From Cylicocyclus nassatus (lineage: Eukaryota; Nematoda; Chromadorea; Rhabditida; Strongylidae), in contig CATQJL010000223.1 of NCBI GenBank assembly GCA_958299035.1, positions 69,609,006 through 69,673,005 on the forward strand: a stretch of DNA of 64,000 nt. The letters are read 5' to 3'. The position numbers were made by a program, and so were the translations under genes. Within the stretch, counting starts at the first letter, position 1, and the number at the start of each line of letters is the position of its first letter. Positions 11,617 through 23,100 of this stretch are shown here, one piece after another. Under the pieces are notes generated by a model. The model had not been told where the DNA came from. It was given only the letters and a program-made list of their open reading frames with translations, and did no database searches.

Positions 11617-13937
11617 TGATAATATTCAAGATAGGCGATTAGTAAGCTAGAGAAAAGGTTGTGAAAACAAATGTTGTGGTTTCGCTTTCGAGCACCAGGA
11701 CTGAAAACAGCGGATCACGTGCAAGTACAAAGTTCGAGAGTAGCAAAAATATCGGAACACGGATCAGTCAGATAAAGAGGACAGCGGTTCTGAATTGACA
11801 GAGTGGAAAAAATCAATCAAATTAGAGAAAGCTGTTCAGTGAGGAAAAGTTTACAAAAATTCGATTAAATAGTTCTCATAGGCCCGTAGTAAACCCCCAT
11901 CAGGGCATCTCTCTTGAGGCGGACCGGAGTTGATCGCGCCTCAGCACATTGCCAAGGGAGCGATTGATTTGGAGCAGATCACTTTCCGGACGTTCGCGTT
12001 TTCAAGGATGGAACGTTTCTGCCATCTGTGCATTACTAGTCAAATGGATAAGACCAAAGCGTTTCAGGCGGCAGAGCCATGGTTCGAGTGCGGCTAGCGG
12101 CGCAATTTTTGCTACTTGGCCTGGCGACCTCTGATAGCGGCCGCTGTCGAAAAAATCGATGATCCCCTAGCAGAGATTTCACCAGGCAAGCAACGAGATA
12201 ACGCAACGAGATAAAACAAGTACACAATATTTTGGCTTTTATACGAGGAAAAATCACATTTGGCGAAAAATGGCTAGAAAGGCAAATTTACTTTTTTTGT
12301 TATCTGGAGCGGTTTTTTGAGAAAAACGAGCAACAGCTGCAAGAAAAATGCAAAAAAACTTTTTTCCGATTTTGTCGCGCAATCAGCTGTTCATCGATCC
12401 TCACTCACCTGGGCGCCCGAAATTGCGCAGTTTTGGGATTGTTGCACCGCAAAAGAACGTCAACTGCGGCGTTTCATAAGTTACTCGGGAGCAACTTACG
12501 GAGGTTTTCTCCGTGCTCTCCTCTTTAGCACAGTATTTACCTTATGTCGTCGCCCGGCTCATCTCCGATGATTCGGTAGGGAGCTGATCTCCCTGCCGGG
12601 CTTCATCTGAAGCTCACCTGTAAAGTGACCTTGCATACTTACACCACGGAAAAGTGGGTAGTCCTCATCTCACCCGACAAAGCCTCATATGAGGGCCTCA
12701 GGGGAGGTCATTTCCCATGACCGAGCTACACTACGGGCCATAGTCTCAAGAGCAGGACACACTCAAAAACCAATCGTGGGTCAGGTAGATGGACTTGACA
12801 AAGATAGGCAGAAGACTGTTGGACTTGATTTGTAAGAGAAATAAAGCGTTTTATGTGATATTATTAGAAAATTTTGAAATAACAAATTCGAAAAAGCCAA
12901 AAACAGAGAGGGTATAGGAATGTTATAGGTAAATTTAGAGGTTTCTCAACTGTAGGAGTTTGCAGTTTGGTTTTGAAAGGCGTAGTAAGCCACAACGGAT
13001 CGAGAATGTGTCCATATGTTCCAAATACATATACCCAACATTTTGTTTCTGTAACCTCAACTCATATCAGTAAATTCACTCAGTTTTTGTTGTCTTTTCT
13101 ACGACAAAGACTCCTTCGCAGCAATTTCTGCAGCATGACATCAAAGCAGATCTTTCAAAGTCTCCCAAAAGATCTTGGAGAAGGTGATATTCTCCTTCTC
13201 CGAAATAGAAAAGTGACATCGTTTTGAAAGTTTGCAGTGAATGTACTCTACACTAGTGATTCGCAAAGCCACGTCAGTGTTATGGTATGTATCTTACAAA
13301 GTCAGTTTTTTATTCAAAAATAAATTCCTACGTGATTTCAATGAACACAACTATTGGTCTCATTTTGATTTCGACGGTTTGATTTTTGACCGATGTACTC
13401 AGTGAAAGCGACAATTTCGCTCTCAGATGAACTTTGACGATTTATCAAACGTTGAACGGTAGATCAAAGCGTATAAAAGAGGAAATGCCAAGCAACTTTA
13501 GCCTTTGTGCGTATGGAACTTTTTCACTCACTTGATAATTTCGCAGCTTTACTAAAATTTTGAGTTTATATTGCCATACTTAACAGTTGAGTTGACAATC
13601 TGGCATCCAATGCTTTTCAGCATTTGAGTTCACAAACTCATTTCGCAAACCAACACACACATATCTGAAACGTTCAAGAAAAATTTAAGAAATTAGATTG
13701 AAGTTTTTCTTCTTTTCTTGTAAAAGTAAATTTTCTTCTTTTTCTGTAAAAGTCACTGACTCAATAATCTACCATTCTTTGCGCAAATGCGATAGAGAGA
13801 GAACAGCAGTAAAAATAGTTATTTGGGCCTAGCGGAAAATCTTCTTCTGCCCGATGTAAGTTCTATCCGGTATGATTCCGCTTCCGTTTACAAAGTTGCG
13901 ACATATGTGTGAGTCACAGAGATTTCCAACTGCATAC
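11617..13937. other. 2.3 kb without a recognised gene
   Basis: No exon structure could be supported. A GC-richer, stem-forming stretch at about 12540-12620 (CCCGGC...GCCGGG with CTCATCTCC/GGAGATGAG-like words nearby) may be the remnant of a repeat, but no family was recognised. Confidence 0.35.
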
Positions 13938-13940
13938 TAA

Positions 13941-14141
13941 GGCCCCGGGCAGACTTCACGCGATTTGATCGTCGCGACTAAATCGCGACGAGACAACTGT
14001 TACTACATTATTCCATCCGATCAACTTGCATTCAGTTGTGATACTTTTCCAACCCGAAATTTTTGAATGTGAAATGAAAATGAATGGAAATCTTGGCGAT
14101 TAGATCGCGACGATTGAGTCGCGTGAAGTTTGTCCGAAGCC
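13941..14141. mobile_element. PIF/Harbinger-like MITE, 201 bases, TAA target
   Basis: The left terminus GGCCCCGGGCAGACTTCACG and right terminus ...CGTGAAGTTTGTCCGAAGCC are imperfect inverted copies continuing through GATCGTCGCGA for about 50 bases. TAA flanks both ends (13938-13940 and 14142-14144). Size, target and GG-starting ends fit a PIF/Harbinger MITE. Confidence 0.75.
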
Positions 14142-15144
14142 TAAGGGATTAACGCGTACATCTGCATAATTAACTCATTCATTCTGAAGTTTACATAGCC
14201 TGAGCGCCTTCACAACTTGTCAGCGAGTAAACTCCTATGAGCATGATTCAAAAGAGTCATACTGTCTGTGAAGAAACATTCCTAGCGCCACACATAGAGT
14301 TTCGGGGAAATTCTTCACCAAACATCTAAAACTCTCGAAGTAAATCTACGTATCCTTGCAGCAATACGCACACTGGCCATCCCTCTCTCAAAATTTTTCA
14401 GGTCTCGATTTTAAATTGATCTCAATATCCTTAGCTACGAGAACACTCGTAACGCTAGTTTGGATTGGCTCTAAGACATGTTCCCCCTTACTGTTAACGA
14501 GCAAAATAAAGTCACTTTCTCAAAAAAGATAAATGCAATAAAGTCGCAAAAACTTTTCTGCTCGCCCAGCCTTGCTGAATATCTAACAAAGATTGACTGC
14601 GCTGGCTAGAAAACTACAAAAAATGCGTCACTAACGCCAGTTAGTGGTTAGAGACGGGCAACTATACATTTTTCATGAGCATTTGTTCTCTTTGCCAATC
14701 AACTACCGACTATTGGTACTCAACAAATACGTGAAAATTGCACAAATTCAAACACACTTGATTAGATCTTTCGACCTGCGTTTGCTTAGAAATGACGTTC
14801 AAACAGCATAAACTACTCAGTCAAAAAGGGTAGGTCATAAAACCTATGATACTGGCTGTTCCCATATCGTAAATGAACTTTTTCGTCAGAAAACAAGAAA
14901 GTCTGAATAATCTCCTTATCTCTATTATCTCTTCCATAAGGACATAATCTTTGACAGTATGCTAAATGTTGCTTTCTTTGCTTAAGATAATTAGTAGGGC
15001 ACGTAAGACGTCAAGAAATTATGGAAGTTTTATAGCGCGACAGAACTTTTGGCCAGCCTAACATTAAGGACATTCAGTTGACTTCGTTTGAGCTCTATGA
15101 ATTCGTTTGTTGGACAAAGAATACGCTACAAATTAACTTTCTTT

Positions 15145-15146
15145 AG
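15145..15146 (+). promoter_or_regulatory. Splice acceptor one base before the ATG (candidate trans-splice site)
   Basis: TTTCTTTAG ends one base upstream of the ATG at 15148. With no upstream coding exon visible, a spliced-leader acceptor is the simplest reading; an intron in the 5' untranslated region is the alternative. Confidence 0.5.
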
Positions 15147-15147
15147 C

Positions 15148-15504
15148 ATGAAATTCATTCCGGCATTCTTTCTTATTGCGCTTTTGGTGTGTGTCCATGC
15201 GGGAGGGTGGGATAGCAGGAGCGCGGCTTCGAAGTCTGGAGGACGAGTTGTAAGTGTCTCTAGTCTTCTTTCTCTGTCGAGTTTGTACTTTTTGTAGTGT
15301 GGAAGATTATGTTCGGCGCAATGCAGAAAGAACTGGTTTGTTGGTCTAGTAAGTGATTTGACGGGACAATCATCAGCATTACCCGCACTGAGGAGGGCAG
15401 TGCAAAAAGTGGAGGAAATTGAAAGAGGTTACCCAAAGGATGAAGAAGATGATGGAGAAAGAGGAGAATCTGAGGGACAAGGAGAGGCACCTGAGGGGAA
15501 GTAA
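15148..15504 (+). CDS. Small secreted cysteine-containing protein, two exons (102 aa)
   Basis: Exons are 15148-15249 and 15298-15504, joined in phase 0 across a 48 base intron (GTAAGT...TTTTTGTAG). The start is the ATG of MKFIPAFFLIALLVCVHAGG, a clear signal peptide with cleavage expected after the VHA at residues 16-18. The mature part begins Gly/Ser-rich, has three cysteines clustered at residues 35-43 (C, then +4, then +4), and ends in an acidic Glu/Gly-rich tail from about residue 80. The odd cysteine count suggests a disulfide to a partner or dimer. A polyadenylation signal AATAAA at 15556-15561 lies 52 bases past the stop and an acceptor-like TTTAG sits just before the ATG. I do not recognise a named family; short secreted proteins of this build are common among nematode excretory-secretory products, but the function is unknown. 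Confidence 0.8.
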
Positions 15505-15555
15505 GAGTATCTGTAGTGTGGATGATCAGAACATTCTGTTTTGAAGTCACTCTCC

Positions 15556-15561
15556 AATAAA
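15556..15561 (+). terminator. Polyadenylation signal AATAAA
   Basis: AATAAA 52 bases after the stop codon of the 15148 gene, in the right orientation and spacing for its 3' end. Confidence 0.6.
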
Positions 15562-15661
15562 CTGTTGCCAGCTCCCAACTAAGCGCTACTGCATTAAATT
15601 CAAACTTCAATGTCAATATATTTGATCTGGTATCATATGTAATCAGTATGCGTTTCTTTAT

Positions 15662-16266
15662 TTAACACGTTGACGACCTTGTGTATCCGCACGTATGCAC
15701 GCCCTGACTCCCGTTTAGCATTTTCGTGCATCCGCGCATATGCACGCTAGTATTTTACGTGCAAACAAAAAGTTTCAAGGCAACTTCTATGCAGTAATAC
15801 TATTAGTAGCTTGATGGTCTTACAGAACACAGGGCATCGCGGCAGCTGTTCAGAAGTTTTGGCCGCAAAGTTGGGTAATCAGTACATTTTTGATGTAGTG
15901 TTTACATGCTAATCACGTTTTCTCGAGAAGGTGAAAACTATGTATAGCTGTTTTGAAATCAAACAAAGATGAATCCGGCAAAAAACACCTGGTTTTACAA
16001 CGCTTTTCTCGAAGAGCGATTCCTCAGATATAATCATTGCATGGATTATTAGAGAGAAAATCGATGCAAAAACCTTGATTTGTGTAAGTCCTGGTAAGGC
16101 TCTGTGATATACCTGTATGACTGAACAAAGTTCGCATGTTTTGTTAATAGGTGACAAAAAAACTCCCACATAATGTTTTCGTGCATCCGCGCGTATGCAC
16201 GGGCCAAATGCGCGAAGGACGTTAGTGAAAGTTTCGCCCAAAATGGCGCTGTCGTCAACGTGTTAA
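15662..16266. mobile_element. piggyBac-like non-autonomous element (TTAA target)
   Basis: TTAA flanks both ends (15662-15665 and 16263-16266). Inside are the inverted ends CACGTTGACGAC and GTCGTCAACGTG. Near both ends there are repeats of a palindromic word, GTGCATCCGCGCATATGCAC, at about 15680, 15726 and 16180. TTAA targets with CA/CC-starting ends are the mark of piggyBac transposons. The interior holds no transposase. An isolated end of the same family is at 27276-27291. Confidence 0.75.
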
Positions 16267-18811
16267 GCTGCATATGCCTTTGATGCAATGATTTCCAGGG
16301 AGCGCAAGAAATGTAAATTTTGAATTATTTTAGCTCAAAAACCTAGAAGCGCCTTGGAGTCAGAGGAAACACAAATCCCTATATCAGATATCACGGATGC
16401 GGACAGTGCAGGATTTAGTTTAAAAATGGAATTGCATCATCTTTGATTTGATATTTAATTGAAGTTTATGAAGATTAATTTAAGATATGTGTTGTATAAA
16501 CATCGTCCACGTCCATATGGCCTTTGGAACGTACTGCTTTTACATTTTGGCCTAAACAAGCAAACAAACAAACAGAAGAAAAAGCAAAGAAAATTTGGAA
16601 TCAGAGGAATTATTGCAAGACATTCGTATATAGCATTGTAATATCTAATTGCAAAAAATCCGACTCATGCCCTGCATTTCTCGCCCCAAATTAATGACGA
16701 ATTGCGTTTGATTTACAAGATTGAAAGATCTAGCAGACTTGAATCGTCCGTGCCTTTTCTTGACCTAGGATGACAGGCAATAATCACGAACGACCGCATT
16801 ATTCGAGTGGCATAAACATTTTGACACAATGCTGTTTGGTACTTTTTCTTTACTAGCGGCCCAGTGGCTTCTCGCTGTGAGAAATTTCGTTTTTGAGCCA
16901 GCAAAAAAGTATACCCATCCTAATCTTGCAATCGGGCGTGATCAGGTGGTATGAAAATGTCATAGGATTGTAGTAAAACAACACTTTCAACGAAAAATTA
17001 TCGAATTCCGCGATATTTACGGTTTGGGATCGTTGAATTGGAATTGTACAAATTTGTCGTTTTCAGTTGAAAGAATGCACAATTTAATCAACGGGAATAG
17101 TCGCTCGAGGAATTCGCGGTCTGATGAACCTTTAAATCGAAATTCTCAAATGTCGTTCGGTTTTGTTTCTGTTTTTTATTGGCGCACCTTCGGGTATTAT
17201 ATTACATAAATAAATAGATAAATAATGTTTTTATCATCAACCATACCTTAGCCTAACTGCTTTTAACGTTAAGTTTCACACAACGTTTTTGCTTGAAATA
17301 ACATACATTTTCGCGACAGAACTAAGATTTTCTCCAACTCTAAACATCATTTCTTTTGCGTGTACTACTATCTTAGCCTTTGCGCCTACTACTTCAATGC
17401 ATTTGCACTCGATCAGCCTAAGCCTGATGGAGTACGGCGAAAGGCGCAAATGTTTTGTTCGTTTTCCAAGGGTAGGTACGAAATGAAATATCTTCCTGTG
17501 TTTTGCTCTACAATCCTCCGTTGACACTGAGTACGAATGTACAGCAATTTTTGTGAAGGTGCTTCTGTACACAAAATTCGGAGAGAATTTGTATACTTTG
17601 AATAACATTGAAGCTCCCTAAACGCAGTCACTATCACTATTACTCATACTTGAAGTATGCATATGAAGAGCATGTGCAACATCGATTCACGATTGTAAAT
17701 TCTGATAAGCAATTATTGCAAGTCCGTCCTTGTATGCTCTCAGAATTACTTTGGTACCAATGTACCGGTCCCAGAGGAAGAGAGCTTAGTTGGCCGGGCC
17801 GCATGAATGATGACTTGAAGCGATGTTCGATTTGGTGACTGTTAATAAGAAAGCATAAGAAACGAAACCAAAACCAAGAATTTAGCAAACTGAATCAGAG
17901 CATAGTCTACAGTTTTGTTCCCTATAACATTAATGATACTTGTAGTATAAATAGGACGAGCTAGGATCGTAAAATACATAACAGCAGTGAAAGTAACTTT
18001 CTTATCTATGCGGTCTTGTATATATAAAAGACTCAAACACTGTAACTTTGTTTGTTAGGATGTCTTTGGCTTAGATTCTTTTGTATGTGAGCAGAAGAAT
18101 CCGAACCTTCTTCTAGAAATAGAGAAACGGCCAAAAGAAAAGATAGGCTACTTTCTCCGACTTTTGCTGGGTCCTTCTAGATCTACTGATTTATTTACTT
18201 ACATCTGGAAAAATGAGAGCATATCAATTGATTCCTTTAGTTAGGTAGTAAGGCGCGGTAGAGATCATCTACATTTTGCGGTGAGTAGGGGGAAGCCATA
18301 AGACGATTCCAAGACACTATGCCGGGCTATTTTGGACTTTCATCCGGGCAGGACCAGCGACGCCACCTAGTAGTTTTTCTAAGTGAGCCCATAGAGTAAC
18401 ATCACTGAGATGGTTATTCCATGTGATATGATGGAATCTACAAATTATAGCTCGTAAAAAGTTAGACCTCACTTAGAGTTGTCGTTATTCAATCTTTACA
18501 TTCTGTCTATCGGGCAACCTAACAACGCAACAAGAGTACAGTAAGGGTCAAGACGCAAAGGGGAAGGGACCCAAAGAGTATTCGCGGAGGATTGCAGGAA
18601 TACAGTTGAGTAAAACATTAAATAATTGCAAATTTTTACAACAGACCGCATTGTTGTTATAAGGTTGGGATAAGTCCGTGATGAAGTTGTATAAATGATC
18701 GTAAGTAGAATAACATGACTTGGATCTATGATAATCATATACTAGTCTTATTACGTCTTAGTCTTATTCATGAGGTCAAAAAAATGACGAGGATTTCAAA
18801 CTTCTAAATCT
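16267..18811. other. 2.5 kb, no gene resolved
   Basis: A minus-strand frame at 17276-17608 (110 codons, basic) and an overlapping one at 17413-17637 are open and protein-like, but they overlap and neither is bounded by good splice sites on both sides. No domain is recognised. The stretch lies beyond the 3' end of the T1-domain gene. Confidence 0.3.
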
Positions 18812-18817
18812 TTTATT
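18812..18817 (-). terminator. Polyadenylation signal AATAAA (minus strand)
   Basis: AATAAA on the minus strand about 170 bases downstream of the stop codon at 18989-18991; the only such signal close behind that gene. Confidence 0.5.
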
Positions 18818-18988
18818 AAAAAAGAACAACAACTGATGAAACCGTAACTTCAATACATCAATACCTATATACAAGAACATAGAACAACAAACAGAAGTTC
18901 CTAGACTTGGCTTGGCAAGCTTTGCCGCACAACGGAAAACACTAAACGAAATAAACTTCATCGCTGCCAGCTCAATCACTTTGAGTAC

Positions 18989-19470
18989 CTAGTCAATTGC
19001 TGCGATGACGCGCATGCCCTCGAAAAGTTCCAAATTGCGCAACTTACGCGCCAAGGATCTCAGTCCGAAATACTAAACAAAGTATAGTGGAACCAAACTG
19101 GAACCATGCTAACCTAACCATGCTTCAAGGAATTATCCCCATAATCATGTATTATAAAAGAGCGCAAGCTAATAGCTAACCTCCGCTTTGTCCTCGAGCA
19201 TTTTTATTAAGAGGTCATCGTACCTCCTCAGCAATAGTTGCCCCTCTTGTAAGTAGAACCAGATGCACTGGAACAATTCGGGGTCGCGGTTAAGGAATAA
19301 TCCTCCCGTGCGCTATGCATCGATATCAAATGAGATCACTGAATGGAAGAAGCAACCCACCGGAAGATTCATACTCAAAAACAGACTTTTGTCGTCCTTG
19401 CCTGGACAGTTTCTTAGAGTTCTCGTCGTGTGAGGTACTTCTCACCGTTCAATACAACTGGATAGAACAT
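18989..19470 (-). CDS. T1/BTB_2 (KCTD-like) domain protein, four exons (93 aa)
   Basis: Exons, in transcript order, are 19470-19446 (ATG at 19470), 19401-19361, 19312-19181 and 19072-18989; introns are 44, 48 and 108 bases, all GT-AG, and every phase joins without a stop. The protein carries GGLFLNRDPELFQCIWFYLQ at about residues 24-43 and LLIKMLEDKAEYFGLRSLAR at about 57-76. These match the second half of the potassium-channel tetramerisation fold (FIDRDP..F..ILNFLR and LL.EAEYFGL), which mediates oligomerisation in voltage-gated potassium channels and in KCTD cullin-3 adaptors. The N-terminal strand with the LNVGG motif is reduced to PVVLNGKDD, so the fold is shorter than usual (93 residues). 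A TTTTTACATGTCAG acceptor 9 bases before the ATG could be a trans-splice site, or could mean a missing upstream exon with the rest of the domain. No membrane segment is present, so it is not a channel itself. Confidence 0.7.
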
Positions 19471-19765
19471 AGTGAACACCTGACATGTAAAAATGAAATT
19501 CGTATATAGTACATATACGATACAATTTACAACTTAACGCAGTAGCATAAACTTAAGACACAAAGATGCCTCTGACAAAAGACAGATGAAAGCCGTACAC
19601 AACAATCAGAAGTCATGGAACCACCGTAAAAGTACTATTTCCAACTCAGAATGGCAAAATTTGAAAACGAAACAGTGGCAAGCAGTAACAAGGACTTTCA
19701 GTCGTTGTCCCTCTCCAAATGAGCATCGACCCAATTTGGCTGACTTCAAATCGATTCAAAATTGA

Positions 19766-19841
19766 ACCTCACGACTCCTTGACCAGATTTTTTTACTCAA
19801 ATGGAATATGAACAAGAAATCTGGTCGAGGAGTCGTGAGGT
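19766..19841. repeat. Short perfect-type hairpin
   Basis: A 24-25 base stem (CCTCACGACTCCTTGACCAG against CTGGTCGAGGAGTCGTGAGG, extended by AAATCT/AGATTT) with one mismatch surrounds a loop of about 26 bases. It lies upstream of the T1-domain gene and could be the relic of a tiny foldback element or a hairpin RNA. Confidence 0.6.
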
Positions 19842-20149
19842 CTTTTCGTTGCGAAAGAATAAACGCGTGAGTAAATCTGCTGATCAATCGTGACAGCGGC
19901 CACAGTTAGGCCACCCTCCCTCCATATTCGAACCTTCGAATGGTCCCAAAAAAACTTCGAACAAGTCAAAACTGGCGACGAAGATTCGAATAAGACATTT
20001 CATGGGGAAGTCTCGATTTTCAGAAGAAAGAACTAGACGAGTGAGGAGATTTGGTGCCGATAGAATCTAGGCACAGGTCCGTCCCGAAACGTACGCAAAC
20101 TACAGATACTACTATATATATCCTGAAGACACGCCATGCTCACCTTTAC

Positions 20150-23100
20150 GAAACGCTTTGGATGGCGCTCTGGAGAAGCGTTAATGTCGCGTTACAACTC
20201 TTTACAATCTAAACATGAAATTCATGTGAAAAATGACTGGGGAACTCCAATTACAGGATGTCCGTAAAGTATGTATACACTGTTTGATCATTAATATCTC
20301 TTTTCCTAAGAAGTCTTTTGCCTTGCTTCAGGTACCATTTTGTAGAGCTGGCTTTAACTCAGATTTGCAGTATAGAACGAATCACTCATTTCTCTTCATT
20401 ACTGTAGGATTACGGTAGAAACTTGAAACATATGGTGTCAATGTGGAAAAAACTGCCGTTTCAAAATTTTTCAAAAAAAATGTGAAAATTGTGTAATAAG
20501 GTTTTTATGGACGCTGAGTTCAATACTCAGCTATTCACAAGATTGCGAAGCTTTCTAAACGGTGTAACCGCACTTTTTAGGAACATTGAAAAAATGACCG
20601 CTACCTCTTACGTGGCATAACTCTTCAATGAGGCATCACAATGAGTTGGGAACTTTACAATTAGAATCAGCAACTCTAATCAGCCTAGTGTAAAAGTTTT
20701 CAGGCTGTTTTGTCTCCTTTTTGAGGCAAAATATGGCCTTTCATGGCCCAAAACCCTCTTTTAATTTCCTACCGTAATCCTACAGTAAAGGAGAAAAGTG
20801 GACGATTTGCTCTATGCTGTAAATCTAAGTTGAAGCTAGCTGTACAAAATGGTACCTGAAGCAAGGCAAAAGACTTCTTAGGAAAAGAGATATTAACGAT
20901 CAAACAGTGTATACATACTTTACGGACACCCTGTATGTACTCACCAAAGATGGCGACTTCCGGACTTCTCAGCAATGACTTCTTCATGTTAGGCAGAATG
21001 AATCGGAAAATGCTGATTCGAAAATTTGACCAAGCGCACCTTTAAACTGTCCTGTACATCAACATAACATATGGAAAATTTGAGAAATTAGAACAAATGA
21101 CTCAGAACTTACGATGGCAAATTGCTCAGCATATCATTTCGGAAACAACATTGACTTGGAGAAGACGTCTAGTAAATATATATGATATAAGCCTTCACAT
21201 ACCTACAAAAATGTAACAATAAATAACAAAATTTTTCAACAATTTAAAATTTTAGAAGCTTTAGGGCTGGCGCAGCAATAGAAAGATAAATTACGCAAGG
21301 GGATAGTCTAAGTAATTAAAAAATATGCAAGTAAAAAATCTCCCGCTTTTGGAAAGTAGATATAACTACAAAGAAATCATAAGGAAGGCAAGCGACTCAC
21401 ATTTACCGGCATGACAGCATCAGGTACTTGTGGGATAAAATGCAAGAACCACCACGCCGGAAGAATAGCAAAACTGCATCAACTTATCCATACTCATCCA
21501 ATGCTGTCACTATATAACAACTATACGAAAGTCCGTGTCATTATGCTATAAATATGAAAAACAATACCTAATATTCGCGACCAATGGCAAGAGTGTTCGA
21601 ACACTCTGAGCCAATGATCTTGCAGTTGCCCCAGATCATGTTTGGTTATGGTCTGCAACAGATTCTCTACAGCCTGAAAAGTTAACATTTGAATCCATCT
21701 AGCAAACAAAAACTTGCTCACCTTGACACTTTCCTTGTGTGACCAACGGAAAACACAAGCTGTGTGACGATTTTTACAATTCCTTTGATGAAGGCCCGGA
21801 ATTGCTGGAAACATTTGGTAAAAAGCGAACGAGGCCAAAAAATGACGACAAACTTTCGATCTGTTTAGCCACTTTGCAAAGCAAGGAATACGCCTGTAAC
21901 TGCAGACATGCACTCGGATTTGTAACAACCGTGATGAACTCGTGAACTTCTTCCTTGAGCGAATCGACCTGGAAAAGGTTTAAAATGTGATTGCGATATT
22001 CCATAAGCACTGCTGCTGCTGAATGAGAATTGCGTACTTGAGTAATCTTCCAAATGCGGAAAAGCAATGTCTCTATAGGTAAGGAACAGTTCCGCTGCAT
22101 TCTTGTTCAAAAAATGGCTTCGAGTTAATGGAATGCAAAAATTAGAAAGAAGCTTGAGTCTGGAACATGCAATTATAAGGACGTAACAGTAAGGAACATT
22201 CCTTCTTTGACTTTGAAAATTCAGTAACAAAGCTCAAAGTAGGTATACCTAGAAAATGCTCCTTGGTTATTTGCAAAAATAATCGCTCTCGCTTCATCCA
22301 GCTTAACTTCGGCTGTGCCGTACATATGACGCATTTCATTTTGGATCTCCTGAAACTCTAAATATAAAAAAATACTTGGCAAATGCACCGCCTTTCCTTT
22401 TTTCTAGTAGCCAGCAGTCAGCTTGCCCTCCTTGCGCTTCTTCTCCGCTACTCTCTTCTAAGATGCATTTCAGCTAACTGCTCTCGAAAGGTGTACGCCT
22501 TGTTTTCACGTCTCATATTATAGCTAACTTCACCTCCATCACTGCAAAAAAGAAGAATCAACAATGATAAAAAAAGGAAAAAGAAAAACGAACCCACAAG
22601 TCGAGAACTTTAGTGTTATATATACAAGAAAAAGTCGAAAGTTGAAAGAAAGTCGAAATTTTGCTCACAGCGATCGGCTCTTGAAACATCAACGATAAAC
22701 ATCAACGTAACGCAAGCATGAAAAGAACGCTGGCCTAAATACGGTAGTCAGGCTCCCGCAACGAATTTCCCGGAAAATGGGGGGTTTTGGTCAGGGTTGA
22801 GCAAGAGGTCAGGAGAAGCCCTTCAGAACGACCCCCCCCCCCCCCTGTGAAAGCCCCTAAACGACCCTCCGCTTTACCTCCAAGTCCTCAGGGTGTTTTA
22901 TTTTGAAGAAGACCAGTCTTCACTGCAGTTTCTATTTTTTAAAACCGTAGGCCCGACTTTCTGCGATTGCACACACACGCAACTTGACGGCAAGTTCTAG
23001 ATCTGGATAGTCCTTTCTTCAGAGCTATAGTTTTCACAAGGGTGGAGTGTTTGGCTCCAAATCGTCAATTTAGCAAGAAGAGGCTTTGCGCTCAATACTC

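Noticed and set aside
12540..12760. GC-rich stem-forming stretch considered as a structured RNA gene
   Set aside because: No tRNA, snRNA or spliced-leader signature could be found, and compensatory pairing cannot be judged from one sequence.
15260..15616. 118-codon minus-strand frame
   Set aside because: It is antisense to the second exon of the secreted-protein gene, whose splice sites, frame and signal peptide are much stronger.
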